From Chloroflexota bacterium (lineage in GTDB: Bacteria; Chloroflexota; Anaerolineae; Caldilineales; Caldilineaceae): a DNA stretch of 64,000 nt. Both the position numbers and the translations under genes were made by a program. The notes under the pieces were generated by a model. The model had not been told where the DNA came from. It saw nothing but the letters and a program-made list of their open reading frames with translations, and did not search any database. The DNA lies in contig BOKO01000001.1 in the NCBI GenBank assembly GCA_016861025.1, positions 168,001-232,000 on the forward strand, in the 5' to 3' direction. Positions 63,316 to 64,000 of this stretch are shown here, piece by piece (the first letter of the stretch is position 1; every line of letters starts with the position of its first letter).

Positions 63316-64000
63316 ATGAGACTTCGCCGGCAAACATACCAGGAATTGCTGGAGGCGCTGCTGAGCGCCTACGATGCGCCTTCATTTGCACAGATGTTGC
63401 GCGTCGAGCTTGACAAAACTCTTACCCACTATGCGCCTGTCAATGCTTCGCTGACCGAAATCATCACAGCCGTCATTGATGCGTCGGAACGTGAAGGGTG
63501 GACCGAAGAACTCGTTCTGGCGGCGGCTCGCTACAACCCCGGCAACCAGAACTTGCAGCACATTGTGAGCGCCTGGCAATCATCGACGGAGGGCATACAG
63601 GCTGCACCAGGGCGTGAACGTCGGGCGTGGCCCTTGTGGGTAAAGGCTGCTGTGTCGATGGTGACGGTTGTGTTGCTATTTGCCATCGGCGCAGCAATTC
63701 TGAGTCGTTTGCGAATCTTCTCTGTGCAACCCACCGCAGCGCCGGCGACGCCTGCCATGGTTCCTGAAACCATCTCTGAACCCATTGCATTGACCTCCAC
63801 CACCTGCACAGACGGCGTCGCGCCCACGCTCGAACAACTGGATGAGATGGTGCTCATTCCCGGTGGAACGTTCGTGATGGGCGACAACATCGGTGAGAGG
63901 CCGCAGCACCGAGTAGCGGTCGAAAGTTTCTGGATCGACAAATATGAGGTGACCAATTACCAATATCAGCGCTATGTGCGCGAGAGCGGCGCTTCTGCGC
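63316..64000 (+). CDS. EAD1-TM-FGE-sulfatase domain protein, cut by the window end
   Basis: At least 228 residues. Residues 1-88 match effector-associated domain 1 (EAD1): YQELLEALLSAYDAPSFAQML, RVELDKTLTHYAP, SLTEIITAVIDASEREGW and NPGNQNLQHIVSAW. One membrane helix follows at about 111-129 (AAVSMVTVVLLFAIGAAIL), a linker, then the start of a formylglycine-generating-enzyme-like (FGE/SUMF1) domain: MVLIPGGTFVMGDN, RPQHRVAVESFWIDKYEVTN. EADs are adaptor modules that join effectors in predicted bacterial conflict systems; FGE-like domains often serve as C-type-lectin-like recognition units. The rest lies beyond the window. Catalytic FGE cysteines cannot be checked. Confidence 0.85.
   Translation, partial: MRLRRQTYQELLEALLSAYDAPSFAQMLRVELDKTLTHYAPVNASLTEIITAVIDASEREGWTEELVLAAARYNPGNQNLQHIVSAWQSSTEGIQAAPGRERRAWPLWVKAAVSMVTVVLLFAIGAAILSRLRIFSVQPTAAPATPAMVPETISEPIALTSTTCTDGVAPTLEQLDEMVLIPGGTFVMGDNIGERPQHRVAVESFWIDKYEVTNYQYQRYVRESGASA

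Overview
The window is GC-rich bacterial chromosome. It holds ordinary housekeeping and amino-acid/nucleotide biosynthesis genes, many stand-alone oxidoreductases, large secreted lipoproteins, several toxin-antitoxin (TA) type modules, and many short palindromic or dyad repeats between genes. The mix (VorB-type ferredoxin oxidoreductase, heterodimeric ABC exporter, SH3/PA14 lipoproteins, GEVED domain, EAD1-FGE protein, ATCCGCG and GAGATTGG intergenic dyads) suggests a filamentous Chloroflexota, possibly Caldilineae. That placement is inference; there is no rRNA or tRNA gene in the window to test it.

Layout. 0-2.9 kb: ASCH protein, an epimerase and an SDR in overlap, OsmC-like protein. 3.0-6.7 kb: two-subunit ABC exporter with one degenerate ATP site. 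6.7-11.7 kb: gltB behind a clear promoter and a leader of about 210 nt. 11.7-13.3 kb: CopG antitoxin / BrnT-like toxin / second CopG antitoxin, then a DUF433-DUF5615 pair. 13.4-16.3 kb: leuC and leuD separated by an unknown gene and a C39-like peptidase, ending in a strong bidirectional hairpin. 16.4-19.4 kb: secreted GEVED/DD-carboxypeptidase. 19.6-25.6 kb: MacA-like adaptor, FtsX-type permease and two ATPases, one with a C-terminal AbrB-like domain. 25.7-34 kb: amidase, two large SH3/propeller/PA14 surface proteins, small lipoprotein, acylphosphatase, truncated DUF4143 ATPase, NTF2-like protein. 34-41 kb: DeoC/FbaB-type aldolase, 5'-nucleotidase, 2-hydroxyacid dehydrogenase, methyltransferase, MFS permease, GNAT enzyme.

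40.8-45.8 kb (minus strand): four-subunit 2-oxoacid (probably branched-chain) ferredoxin oxidoreductase followed by ilvD. With leuCD and gltB this gives the window a branched-chain amino acid/nitrogen flavour. 45.9-48.1 kb: divergent Gfo/Idh oxidoreductase and SDR. 48.2-51.9 kb (minus): histidine operon hisA-Nudix fusion, hisF, hisI, a DUF402 gene, hisH; no hisE is present here. 51.9-53.6 kb: a patch of broken genes (DUF433/DUF5615, methyltransferase remnant, another fragment). 53.6-58.8 kb: guaB, an array of REP-like palindromes, SDR, purA, and a class III CoA-transferase. 58.9-64 kb: membrane-tethered clostripain-family peptidase, secreted V8/trypsin-like peptidase and, cut by the window end, an EAD1-TM-FGE protein.

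The most noteworthy points are: the peptidase/EAD1-FGE neighbourhood at the right end; the HisA-Nudix fusion together with a DUF402 phosphatase-family gene in a his operon without hisE; the unknown gene plus C39-like peptidase inside leuCD; the ATPase-AbrB fusion; and intergenic palindromes whose arms co-vary between copies and which in several places supply the stop codon of the neighbouring gene.
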